Positions 1 through 8,900 of a stretch of 50,585 bases of DNA are shown one piece after another; positions within the stretch are counted from its first letter, which is position 1; each line of letters opens with the position of its first letter. The stretch spans positions 1 through 50,585 of the forward strand of contig CAYGRM010000008.1 in the NCBI GenBank assembly GCA_964352225.1, given 5' to 3'. The notes beneath the pieces are model-generated. The model saw nothing but the letters and a program-made list of their open reading frames with translations. It was not told the origin of the DNA and made no database searches. The DNA comes from CAJQQY01 sp964352225. Lineage in GTDB: Bacteria; Bacteroidota; Bacteroidia; Chitinophagales; Saprospiraceae. The position numbers and the translations under genes are program-made.

Positions 1-69
1 AATGTATTTATTATCAGTAATAATCGGAATCTTTTCAAACTAAGGTTCCATTTCCTTTTCTATTTTTTC

Positions 70-1683
70 CTAAATATAAATACCTGCTTTTTGAATGCGT
101 TCGAGTAGCTCATCATTTTCCTCTGGCATTTCAGAATGATAAATTAAATACTCTAATTGTTTTTCAAATTTTGGAGCAATGGAAAAAACTTTTTCTTGAG
201 CATTGCCAATCCATTTCTTAACCTGCTCCGTTGCTGCCACCGTCAATGAATTTTCATTTTCTAGAAAATTGCGTTCCAAACGACTGGCTAATTTTTGAAT
301 ATATTTAAAACTAAATAACTCTAAAATTAACTTCTGCTGAAATGCTTTTTTTGATTGTAAAAGCTTTGATTCATCAGGTGCATTTTGATTCGCTTCTTTC
401 GAATAATTTTTAACGACAGCATCGGTCTTTACACTTGAATAAGCAATTTGGGATCGCAGTACGATTCCTTCAAAACTAGTGCAGCGACTCAGAGCTACAT
501 AAACTTGTCCATGTGCGAAAGCAGACTGGGCATCAATGATCACTCGCTCAAAAGTTAATCCTTGACTTTTATGAATGGTAATCGCCCAAGCTAATTTTAA
601 GGGAAATTGGGAAAAGGTTCCGACGACATCTTCATCCACCTCTTTCGTTCCATCATTCAAAGTATATTTGACATTTTCCCAATCGACAGAAGTCACTTTG
701 ATTTCATCAATATCGGTAGGACATTTAACATAGATTTCATTATGATTAATCCGAGTGATTTGCCCAATTTTTCCATTGTAATATAGTTTCTCATGGGAAA
801 TATCATTTTTGATAAAAAGAACTTGAGCGCCAACTTTGAATTCCAATTTTTCATCAGTAGGGAAAGTGTGAGGAGGAAAGTCTCCTTCTATTTTTGCTTT
901 GAATCGATAAGCCTTTCCTGAAAGCGACTTCAATTTTTCTCGATTAATGGTATTCGCAGTATTATTGTGAGAAGTCAACGTAATATAGCCTTCATCATCT
1001 GTAGGTTTGAAATTATCAATAAATCTAGAATTCAGTTTTTGTAATACTTCCTGATCGATTTGATTATCTCGAACCTTATTCAACAAGTCGATGAAAGTAG
1101 TATCTGACTGTCGATAAATATGTTGTAGTTGTATGGTTTCAGGATTAGTTTTTTGTAGCGCTAGGCTTCCAAAAAAATAAGCAGTTGAGTAAAAATCTTT
1201 TAATAAATGCCATTCTTCATGCTTGACTACGGGCGGTAATTGATGCAAATCACCAATCATCAAAAGTTGTACTCCGCCGAATGGTTCCGTTGGATTTTTG
1301 TAGCGTCGAAGCACATCGTCAATGCCATCGAGAAGATCGGCTCGAACCATACTGATCTCATCGATAATTAATAAATCGAGACTCTTAATTAGATTTCGTT
1401 TGTCTTTGGAAAAACGTCTTTGTTGCCGTGGATCATTTTTATTGCCGGGTAGGTAGGGCCCAAAAGGTAATTGGAAAAATGAATGAATCGTCATTCCCTT
1501 TGCATTGATCGCAGCGACCCCTGTCGGAGCAACAACGACTGCTCTTTTGATGCATTCTTTTTTTACGCGATGGAGAAAAGTGGTTTTTCCAGTTCCAGCT
1601 TTCCCAGTCAGAAAAATATTCTTATTGGTATATTGAACGAATTGAAAGGCGAGTTCTAATTCTGGATTGGTTGAAAGAGTCAT
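70..1683 (-). CDS. PIF1-like/RecD-like superfamily 1 DNA helicase
   Basis: ATP-dependent 5'-3' DNA helicase of the PIF1/RecD2 superfamily, expected to act in the cytoplasm in DNA repair or replication. Seen: a Walker A motif GKAGTGKTT at residues 27-35, Walker B LLIIDEIS around 104-111 (DE at 108-109), the motif VAPTGVAAIN after motif I, a GDLHQLPPV stretch typical of motif III, and AITIHKSQGLTF plus VYVALSRC of the C-terminal UvrD_C_2-like core. The remaining ~110 C-terminal residues are helical and charged with no recognised motif. Many Bacteroidota relatives are longer with an HRDC-type tail; here translation ends at TAG and the following bases carry further stops in that frame. It is divergently oriented from the GldM-like gene with ~200 bp between. 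The helicase core is clear; the exact cellular role is not. Confidence 0.9.
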   Translation of the reverse strand: MTLSTNPELELAFQFVQYTNKNIFLTGKAGTGKTTFLHRVKKECIKRAVVVAPTGVAAINAKGMTIHSFFQLPFGPYLPGNKNDPRQQRRFSKDKRNLIKSLDLLIIDEISMVRADLLDGIDDVLRRYKNPTEPFGGVQLLMIGDLHQLPPVVKHEEWHLLKDFYSTAYFFGSLALQKTNPETIQLQHIYRQSDTTFIDLLNKVRDNQIDQEVLQKLNSRFIDNFKPTDDEGYITLTSHNNTANTINREKLKSLSGKAYRFKAKIEGDFPPHTFPTDEKLEFKVGAQVLFIKNDISHEKLYYNGKIGQITRINHNEIYVKCPTDIDEIKVTSVDWENVKYTLNDGTKEVDEDVVGTFSQFPLKLAWAITIHKSQGLTFERVIIDAQSAFAHGQVYVALSRCTSFEGIVLRSQIAYSSVKTDAVVKNYSKEANQNAPDESKLLQSKKAFQQKLILELFSFKYIQKLASRLERNFLENENSLTVAATEQVKKWIGNAQEKVFSIAPKFEKQLEYLIYHSEMPEENDELLERIQKAGIYI

Positions 1684-1884
1684 TTCGTTTTTTCATAGAT
1701 TAATCAATTAACAAAAGTACAAAATCAAAGAACTAAAAAAGCATGTTGAAGGTAGTCTTTAATATATTGTTGCTTTATATGCATCAGAACAACATAGGAT
1801 TTAGATGTTTTCTTTTTTTTAAATATTTTAATTTTCCTATTTTACAAAATCAAAGTATTTTTTTATAACAATAAAATTACAAGC

Positions 1885-3441
1885 ATGAAAATTCTCCATT
1901 TTTCATTAAATAAAAAACTAGGCTTTTATTTTTTCCTATTAATGATGTCGGGCTGTGCTATTCCTATACCCATCGCAGAGCAAAACTTTAATCGAAATAT
2001 AGTGGGAGAGGAGTACGCAGTTTTTGACTTGGCGGCGGAAAGTATTTTTATTTATCAAAAAGAGAAAAAGGCAAAGAACGAAGCATTTTTACTTTCCCTT
2101 AAAAAAAATGCGGAGGAAACAGTTGAAAATAAAAAATGGTATGAAGCTGCAAAAGCTGCGAATGAAATTGGTTTAGATTTGACGAGCAAAGTGGAAGGAG
2201 TTTGGGATCAAATCGTTGATCAAAGTGGAGGGAAAGATGCTAAAGGTCACCCACTTGGAACTGATCAAAAGCTAGTAGCTGAAAAAATTCTATTTGAGAA
2301 CATGGATGCTTATGATTTGCAATCAGAAATAAAAAGGACAAAAGAGAGATGGTTTGAACTCATTCCTAGTCAAGATATAAATCGAGTAGAAAGAGTTTTA
2401 CCCGATTTTTTTAAAAGTAACGATTGGGTACCTGAGAAAACTAAAGATTTACAAATAGGTGTTTTGCAACTTTCGTTTGCGCATTTAACTTTTGGAATCG
2501 AAAAAGCCAAAGAGGAAATGCTTATTTATTTTTGGGAAAAAATAAACAATCCACCTTTGGTTTTTGATCGACTTCAAGTAATGGCAAATCCTCGAAAATC
2601 ATTTGTTGATAAAGGTGAAACATATGAATCCGATATTTTTCTATCTCCAATTTTAAATCCCTTCGGTGATGAAAATATGACTGCGATCATAAATGGACAA
2701 GCTTTTCCATTTCAAGATGGAGTCACAAAATATAAAGTAGCAACTAATTCGATGGGAGAGAAACAATACAACGTTCAGATTAAAGTCCAAAATCCATTGA
2801 CAGGAGAAGTAAGATCTTACGAAAAACTATTTGAATATAAAGTGGGAGAAGAAGCCATTCATATTTCTGCTTCGAAAATGAATGTATTATATATAGGTGT
2901 AGATAATCCGATTTCGATTTTTGCACCTGGAATTGCTGCTTCAAATTTAAAAGTGAGTGTAAGTGGAGGTGGTGGAGCAACGATAAGTAAAGCAGGCGGA
3001 GCAGGTAATTATAATATAAATGTAAATAGACCAACTCAACTCGGACAAGAGGTAAAAGTAAATGTAGAAGCAAATGGAATTTCAAATTCCATCTTGTTTC
3101 GAGCAAAGCGAATTCCTGATCCGATGGCACAACTCGGAAACAGTAAAGGTGGTGCAATCGGAGTTGGGGAATTTAAAGCGCAAGCAGGTGTCCTTGCCAT
3201 TTTACACAATTTTGATTTCGAGGCGTATTGTAAAATACAAGGATTTATTTTAACTCGAATTACTGAAAATGGAGATAGGGTAGAAGTCGTAAATCAAGGC
3301 GCAAAATATACTGCGGCGGCTATCGACTTAATTGACGAAGCTTTGCCAGGAGATATTTATACTTTTGATAAAATGAGAGCAAGGTGTCCTGGAGATCCGG
3401 CAGGAAGGGCGATTAATTCGATGGTCTTTAACATTAAATAA
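1885..3441 (+). CDS. Orphan GldM-like lipoprotein (gliding/T9SS-type)
   Basis: A paralogue of GldM, the periplasmic shaft of the gliding-motility/type IX secretion motor. Seen: residues ~235-518 carry the GldM periplasmic-domain signatures, including a GETYESDIFLSP-like stretch, VLYIGVDNPISIFAPG, a glycine-rich VSGGGGATI segment, RAKRIPDPMAQLG and a FDFEAYCKIQGF-like C-terminal domain. Residues ~185-225 resemble the helical N-terminal domain. Length (518) is normal for GldM. The odd point is the N-terminus: canonical GldM has a conserved transmembrane helix that pairs with GldL, but here there is a signal sequence ending in MSGC, so Cys24 could be lipidated. No gldK, gldL or gldN is adjacent; the gene stands alone and is followed by a hairpin terminator. 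Family membership is confident. That it cannot act as a motor rotor/stator is inference from the N-terminus. Confidence 0.8.
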   Translation: MKILHFSLNKKLGFYFFLLMMSGCAIPIPIAEQNFNRNIVGEEYAVFDLAAESIFIYQKEKKAKNEAFLLSLKKNAEETVENKKWYEAAKAANEIGLDLTSKVEGVWDQIVDQSGGKDAKGHPLGTDQKLVAEKILFENMDAYDLQSEIKRTKERWFELIPSQDINRVERVLPDFFKSNDWVPEKTKDLQIGVLQLSFAHLTFGIEKAKEEMLIYFWEKINNPPLVFDRLQVMANPRKSFVDKGETYESDIFLSPILNPFGDENMTAIINGQAFPFQDGVTKYKVATNSMGEKQYNVQIKVQNPLTGEVRSYEKLFEYKVGEEAIHISASKMNVLYIGVDNPISIFAPGIAASNLKVSVSGGGGATISKAGGAGNYNINVNRPTQLGQEVKVNVEANGISNSILFRAKRIPDPMAQLGNSKGGAIGVGEFKAQAGVLAILHNFDFEAYCKIQGFILTRITENGDRVEVVNQGAKYTAAAIDLIDEALPGDIYTFDKMRARCPGDPAGRAINSMVFNIK

Positions 3442-3503
3442 ATTTTTATCGTAGTTATAATTTGTAGGCAAAACCTATGAATGGAATGATCTCTTCTTTA
3501 AAT

Positions 3504-3544
3504 TCCAGCGAGTTTCATTTGTTTTATTTATGAAACTCGCTGGA
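3504..3544 (+). terminator. Hairpin terminator after the GldM-like gene
   Basis: A perfect 15 bp inverted repeat (3504-3518 with 3530-3544) around an 11-base loop, starting 62 bp after the GldM-like stop. The stem is GC-richer than its surroundings. It is followed by an A-rich rather than a T-rich tract, so termination on the + strand is likely but not textbook. A hairpin with another function is possible. Confidence 0.6.
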
Positions 3545-3651
3545 GATAAAAAATTAATAAGTACTCATTTTTGACCTAGTAATATTTGTAAAATATTAAT
3601 TCGGGCGGCATAATTTTTGAGGAAAATCGTATAAAATACACGACTTTTCAT

Positions 3652-5349
3652 ATGAAACAATTACTATTCGTATTCCTTTTTATTTTCAATTTTATTTATT
3701 GTTCAGGGCAGACTAAAACGACTCAAGTCTCTTTTAGTGGATATGTTGATGGCTATTATGTGCAAGCTTCAGGGAAATTAACGTACCGTTTTAGTTGGGT
3801 TTTTTCTCCAGAAGTGAAAGCAGAGTTTAGTAATTTAGAAGTGACAAGAGTTGACTATGAAGGGATACAATATGATTATCTAAAGAATAAAAAAAATATA
3901 AAATTCCCGTATTCGTGTTCTGGTTATTCTACGTTAACTGAAATTAAATGCTCTATGCCTTACGGTGGATTTAATACCGTAAGTAAAAATTTATATACGA
4001 CCTCAGGGCTAGCGGGGTTTGATTTTTCAACTGAAAGCTTTAAACAAAAGTATAATAATGAAACAACCGAAAAGCAAAAGCAAATACAAAATAATTGGGA
4101 ATCTAGCCCTTATGTATATGATGTAAAAATATTAGAACTGAATAGTAGTGTAATTAGTGGAATAATAGATGATATTAACAGAACACTTCAAATAGAAAAG
4201 GAAGAAGAAGAATTTCAAAAAGAGAAAGAGGAGGAACGTTTTGCAGCATTAAAGAAAGAGAAAGAAGAAGAGGAAAAACGTCTTGCTGAACTAGAGAAAG
4301 AAAATGAACGCAAACGAAAAAAGAAAGAAGAAAAGAAGGAGAAAGAGAAAGAGAAAAAAGAAGAAAAAGAAAAGAAGGAGGAAGAAAAAAGAGAAAAGGA
4401 GAAAGAAACGGTAGATGATTCTTACAAATATGAAATGTATGCAGAGGCAGCATATAAAGCTAGGCAATATGAAAGTAATGGAAATATAAGCGAAGCCATT
4501 CGATGGTATAAAGTAGCATTGAGTTATTCTTACAATCTTGAAATAGAAAACAAGGTTAAAGTTTTAGAACAACAACAAGATATCAATGCGATAGCTACTG
4601 GTTCAGCCTATTTTATTTCGGGAATGAATGAAGCATTTGCAGATGGTCCGACGGGAAGAATTAAAAGATTTATTATGTCTACTGCCTACCATGTTTCTAA
4701 AAGTACTTTCGAAGAAGAGCTTCCTTCTAAAAGTTCAAAAGTTCATTTAGAAGCACACTTAGGTGTAGATTGGTATTTTTGGTTGGTTAAAAATAAAGTC
4801 GCTTTTCATATGGGATTCTTTGGGGATTATACCACCATTGATGATGAATACGAGTTTGGAAACGGTCCTGACTATTGGAGTTTTGATGCAGAGAAGTTAG
4901 TGCTAGGAAATAGATCTGGAATAAATCTTTTCGGACGTATAGAATTAGATTATGTCTTTAGAGGATTAAGACTTAAAGGAGAATATAGCTCTAGAGATCT
5001 AAATTATACAGGATCTGGTTATAGAGATCTTGATGTTCCCTTTGGCGGAAAGTTACAATTTGATGGAGGACTTAGAGCTGCTATCTACTTGGCTAATAAA
5101 GCTGAATTTATAGTCAGAGCCTCAGGTTGGTACATCAATGGAAGTGGAGAAGGAATGTTTTCGATGGTAGATCCTGTATCAGAAAATAGTAACTCTTACA
5201 CAAGGTCTAGTGGACTTCGATTAGAGATAATTAGACGTCCCTGGTCTTTTGGAATTTTTCGAACTAGTCATTTTTATAACAACTCTCTTACAAATAATTT
5301 GACCATGAATACTTGGGGAGTAGGAGTATTATTCGGAGTTGGAAAATAA
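3652..5349 (+). CDS. Secreted coiled-coil/TPR protein with outer-membrane-barrel-like C-terminus
   Basis: Not assignable to a named family. Seen: an N-terminal signal peptide (hydrophobic residues 2-16, then CSGQ), so the product is exported. Residues ~25-175 form a domain of unknown function. Residues ~180-260 are an almost uninterrupted Glu/Lys tract expected to form a long charged single helix or coiled coil. Residues ~262-305 look like one TPR-type unit (YEMYAEAAYKARQYESNG, then AIRWYKVALSYS). Residues ~365-565 contain alternating aromatic/hydrophobic strands and end in WGVGVLFGVGK, like small outer-membrane beta-barrels of Bacteroidota. It is flanked by terminators at 3504 and 5388, so it is probably monocistronic. 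An outer-membrane anchor with a periplasmic helical stalk would fit; this is inference. Confidence 0.7.
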   Translation: MKQLLFVFLFIFNFIYCSGQTKTTQVSFSGYVDGYYVQASGKLTYRFSWVFSPEVKAEFSNLEVTRVDYEGIQYDYLKNKKNIKFPYSCSGYSTLTEIKCSMPYGGFNTVSKNLYTTSGLAGFDFSTESFKQKYNNETTEKQKQIQNNWESSPYVYDVKILELNSSVISGIIDDINRTLQIEKEEEEFQKEKEEERFAALKKEKEEEEKRLAELEKENERKRKKKEEKKEKEKEKKEEKEKKEEEKREKEKETVDDSYKYEMYAEAAYKARQYESNGNISEAIRWYKVALSYSYNLEIENKVKVLEQQQDINAIATGSAYFISGMNEAFADGPTGRIKRFIMSTAYHVSKSTFEEELPSKSSKVHLEAHLGVDWYFWLVKNKVAFHMGFFGDYTTIDDEYEFGNGPDYWSFDAEKLVLGNRSGINLFGRIELDYVFRGLRLKGEYSSRDLNYTGSGYRDLDVPFGGKLQFDGGLRAAIYLANKAEFIVRASGWYINGSGEGMFSMVDPVSENSNSYTRSSGLRLEIIRRPWSFGIFRTSHFYNNSLTNNLTMNTWGVGVLFGVGK

Positions 5350-5387
5350 GGTAATTTTCAAGAAACTTAATCAAGGTTTAAGTTTTC

Positions 5388-5427
5388 AAAAAGTCTTTAT
5401 CATTCTAAAAAATGATAAAGACTTTTT
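5388..5427 (+). terminator. Strong intrinsic terminator
   Basis: A perfect 17 bp stem (5388-5404 with 5411-5427) and a 6-base loop, beginning with five A and ending with five T, 39 bp after the stop of the coiled-coil/barrel gene. The symmetry means it could terminate transcription from either side. Confidence 0.85.
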
Positions 5428-5453
5428 GCATTTATAGAATATCATTTCCTAAG

Positions 5454-5618
5454 CTAGTACTCTGTAACATAATTAACTTTTGAATTTGATGGCTTCTTTT
5501 AAAATTATCCTTCGTTAAATTTTCTGCAGATAGCTAGGCTATCTTTATCAAATTTGCCTTGACTAATTTCAAAATAATCTCATCAAATCCTAAAATAATT
5601 TAGGTTACAGAGTACTAG
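5454..5618. repeat. MITE-like palindromic element, ~165 bp
   Basis: Non-coding element bounded by perfect 15 bp terminal inverted repeats, CTAGTACTCTGTAAC at 5454-5468 and its reverse complement at 5604-5618. The interior is an imperfect palindrome: the left half and the reverse complement of the right half share blocks such as ATTTGATG and AAATTT, and meet at the central palindrome GATAGCTAGGCTATC (5529-5543). There is no room for a transposase, so it is best read as a miniature inverted-repeat element or a large extragenic palindrome. No second copy was seen in this window. Confidence 0.65.
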
Positions 5619-5963
5619 TAAATGAATTTGAAAAAAAGTTAAGAAAAAACATCCACTTTATTCATCCACTCCGTACATAAGGGTAAATCATAGATTAGAA
5701 GGATAAGTCAATTAAAAATAACGATATTTTCTTCTCAAGAATGATAACTAACACACGTTCAAAATAGAATAATCTTAATTTATTTACCGTAACGATGGTC
5801 AACCATATACCTTGATCATTTTTGCAGAAGATTATAATTATTACAAAACCCAATACAAGACAATTTATATGCTAAATCACATTTACTTCCACACTTGACT
5901 TGAAAACATAAAAAAGTCAAATATTTCTAGAAAATAATTAATCACTTATTAAAATTTTTTAAA
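5619..5963 (+). other. Intergenic leader without recognised elements
   Basis: With the terminator at 5388 and the palindrome at 5454, this completes the 614 bp gap between genes. The remaining ~345 bp are AT-rich, with no reading frame of note and no RNA family recognised. It should contain the promoter of the large secreted repeat protein, but no convincing Bacteroidota -33/-7 pair (TTTG and TAnnTTTG at proper spacing) could be picked by eye. Confidence 0.5.
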
Positions 5964-8900
5964 ATGAAAAAAAGATATCCTTTTTTCTTAATGGCATCGC
6001 TATGCCTTTTATTCACTATTACATCTTCTACTAATGTAGTTTTTGGACAGATGGGAGATTGCAACGATCAAGTTTTGTTCGCTTCTTCTAACACTTCAGG
6101 TATGATTGGTACATTCGATGTATCTGATAATAGTATGATCACCAATAATTTATTTGCTGGTGCTGCAACAGATGCAGATGGCATTTATTACGATTCATCA
6201 ACTGATAAATTATATCAAATCAATAGGTCAAACAATACCGTTGATGAGTATAGTGATGTATTAGCAAATTTAAATAATGGAATGACTCCATCAGTATCTG
6301 CTAGTTCTACTCCTAACGATTTTAGCAATGGAAGAGAAATTGCTGTTTTTGGAAACAAAATAGTTGTTGCTCAAGATGCAAATACTGCGAATGGAGATCA
6401 AAATAAATTAATCGTATTTACCATAGGAAGTGGAACAATTACTTTAGATAAAGTATTCGATGTATCCTTTAATTTATGGGGTATCCACACAAATGGTAAT
6501 ATGCTATTAGCGGTCGAAGACAATAGTAATAATGTTGCCGTTTTTGATAATTTTTTCAATAACGCTGCTGGTGCAATTACCCCTACCATGGTAGTTGCCG
6601 TAGATGGTTTAGTTAGAACGCATGGACTAACCTATGATAATGATGAAGATTATTTAATCTTAACTGATATTGGAGATGCAGGAAATGCTAATGACGGAGC
6701 ATTAGTTGCCATTTCAAATTTTACTTCAGCAATGGCAGATGGAACTATTTCTAGTAGCGAACAAGTAAGAGTAAGTGGAGGTGCCAGTAAATTAGGTAAC
6801 CCTGTTGATGTAGCTTATAATCCTAATGATAATAGAATTTATGTGGCTGAAAGAGCGAATACAGGAGGATTGATTCTTGGATTTAAAAAACCAGTATTAT
6901 CAGGAGGTATTGCTCCCGCTTTTCAAATGGAATTTGCTGGAGCTTCCGCAGTTAATTTTTCTTGCGCAAGTGGTAGTGCTCCTTGTGATTTTGTAGATGG
7001 AGGTACTGTGGAATTAAGTACTGGTGGAACGGAAACCACTATTTTTGTAGATGGTACTCCTGATGAATTGACATTCAATTCATCTGTGGTAGCTTCTTCT
7101 AATTATACCTTCACTTATGTAGTAACAGATTCAGATGGAATGATTTTAGGGATTCCTCCAGGGAACATGGTTGACTTTGATGGAGCAGGTCTAGGCGTTT
7201 GTAACGTATATGGATTGACTTATACCGGTATGTTAAATATTGCTATGGGTGATGATTTATTTGCTTCAGGATTAGCAATTAGTGATGGATGTTTTGACCT
7301 TTCTAGTAATAGTATTGCTGTAACGAGAGTTGCTCCACAAACTCCAGTATTGAATGTATTTGCTTCTTCTAATACCTCTGGTCAAATTGGAGTAGTAGGT
7401 GTATTACCTGATGGAAATGCAATCATGAATATGTTTGATAGTCAAAATACGGATGCTGATGGTATTTCATATAATGAAGAAACAGATAGATTATATCAAC
7501 TTAACCGAACGGATAATGTCATCAATGTTTACGGTGATGTAAGTGATGCTTTAGCAAATGGAACCATGCCTACTTTATTAGCCACATCTACTTCAGATTT
7601 TTCTAACGGAAGAGAAATTGCAGTTGCTGGAAATAAATTGGTAGTGGCTCAAGATGCTGCAACCTCTAATAATTCAACCAATAGTTTAGTCATATATGAC
7701 ATCGATTCAAATAGTATAACCTTGGATAAAATATATAATGTAAACTTCAATTTATGGGGAATTCATTTAGATGGTTCTACACTTTATGCCATTCAAGATA
7801 ATAGTCCAAACGTATCAGTCTTCCAAGATTTTTTCAATAATGCTGCAGGGGCGGTTGATCCTACTCAAACAGTATTTGTTCAAAATATGGTTAGAACTCA
7901 TGGATTGACCTATAATAGTGATGAAGATTTAATGATCTTAACTGACATTGGAGATGCAGGAAATGCCAATGATGGATTTTTGGTCGTTATTCCAAAATTC
8001 ACAATTGCAGCAAGTGATAATACCATTGAACTTACAGAGCAAAGAAGAGTAGGAGGTGGTTCAAGTCAATTAGGTAATCCTGTTGATGTTGCTTTTGATG
8101 ATGTAGATAGAATTATTTATGTAGCGGAACGAGCTAAGAATGGAGGAATGATTTTAGGATTTAAAATGCCAGCCTTATCAGGAGGTATTGCTCCAATGTT
8201 TACAAAACTTTTTGCTGGAGCTTCTGCTGTAAATATTTCTGGAGATCAAGGAGGTCTTTGCGATTTAATCTCAGGGGGAACTGTAGCTTTTGAAAATGGT
8301 GGAACAGAAACGACGATTTTTATAGATGGAAACGCTGATGAATTATCTTTTACTTCAACCGTTCCTACTTCTTCTAATTATACATTTACGTATGTGGTGA
8401 CAGATTCAGACGGAATGATCTTAGGCATTCCTCCAGGGAATACAGTTGATTTTGATGGAGCAGGATTTGGTGTATGTAACGTATATGGATTGACTTATAC
8501 TGGGATGTTAAATATTGCCATGGGTGATGATTTATTTGCTCCGGGATTAATGATTAGTGATGATTGTTTTGATCTTTCTAGTAATAATCTTGCGGTAAAT
8601 AGAATTGCTCCACAAGCTACCATTGCAGATATTTTTGCTTCTTCAAATACAAGTGGAACCATTGGGGTATTAGGAATTATAGACGAAACCAATGCGACCA
8701 TGAATATGTTCGGTGCACAAGGTGCAGATGCAGACGGAATTCATTATGATGATGCTACCGATATGTTGTACCAATTAAATCGAAGTGCCAATGTGATTGA
8801 TGTTTATGCTGATGTTAAAGCTAATCTTGCAACTAACACTACTCCTACATATGTGACCTCTTCTACTTCTGACTTTAGCAATGGTAGAGAAATGGTGATA

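Noticed and set aside
1..69. Continuation of the helicase C-terminus or another gene
   Set aside because: The frame beyond the TAG has a second stop within 11 codons and no recognisable protein.
4175..4453. Minus-strand reading frame rich in Leu, Ser, Phe and Pro
   Set aside because: It is the antisense of the Glu/Lys codon tract in the coiled-coil gene.
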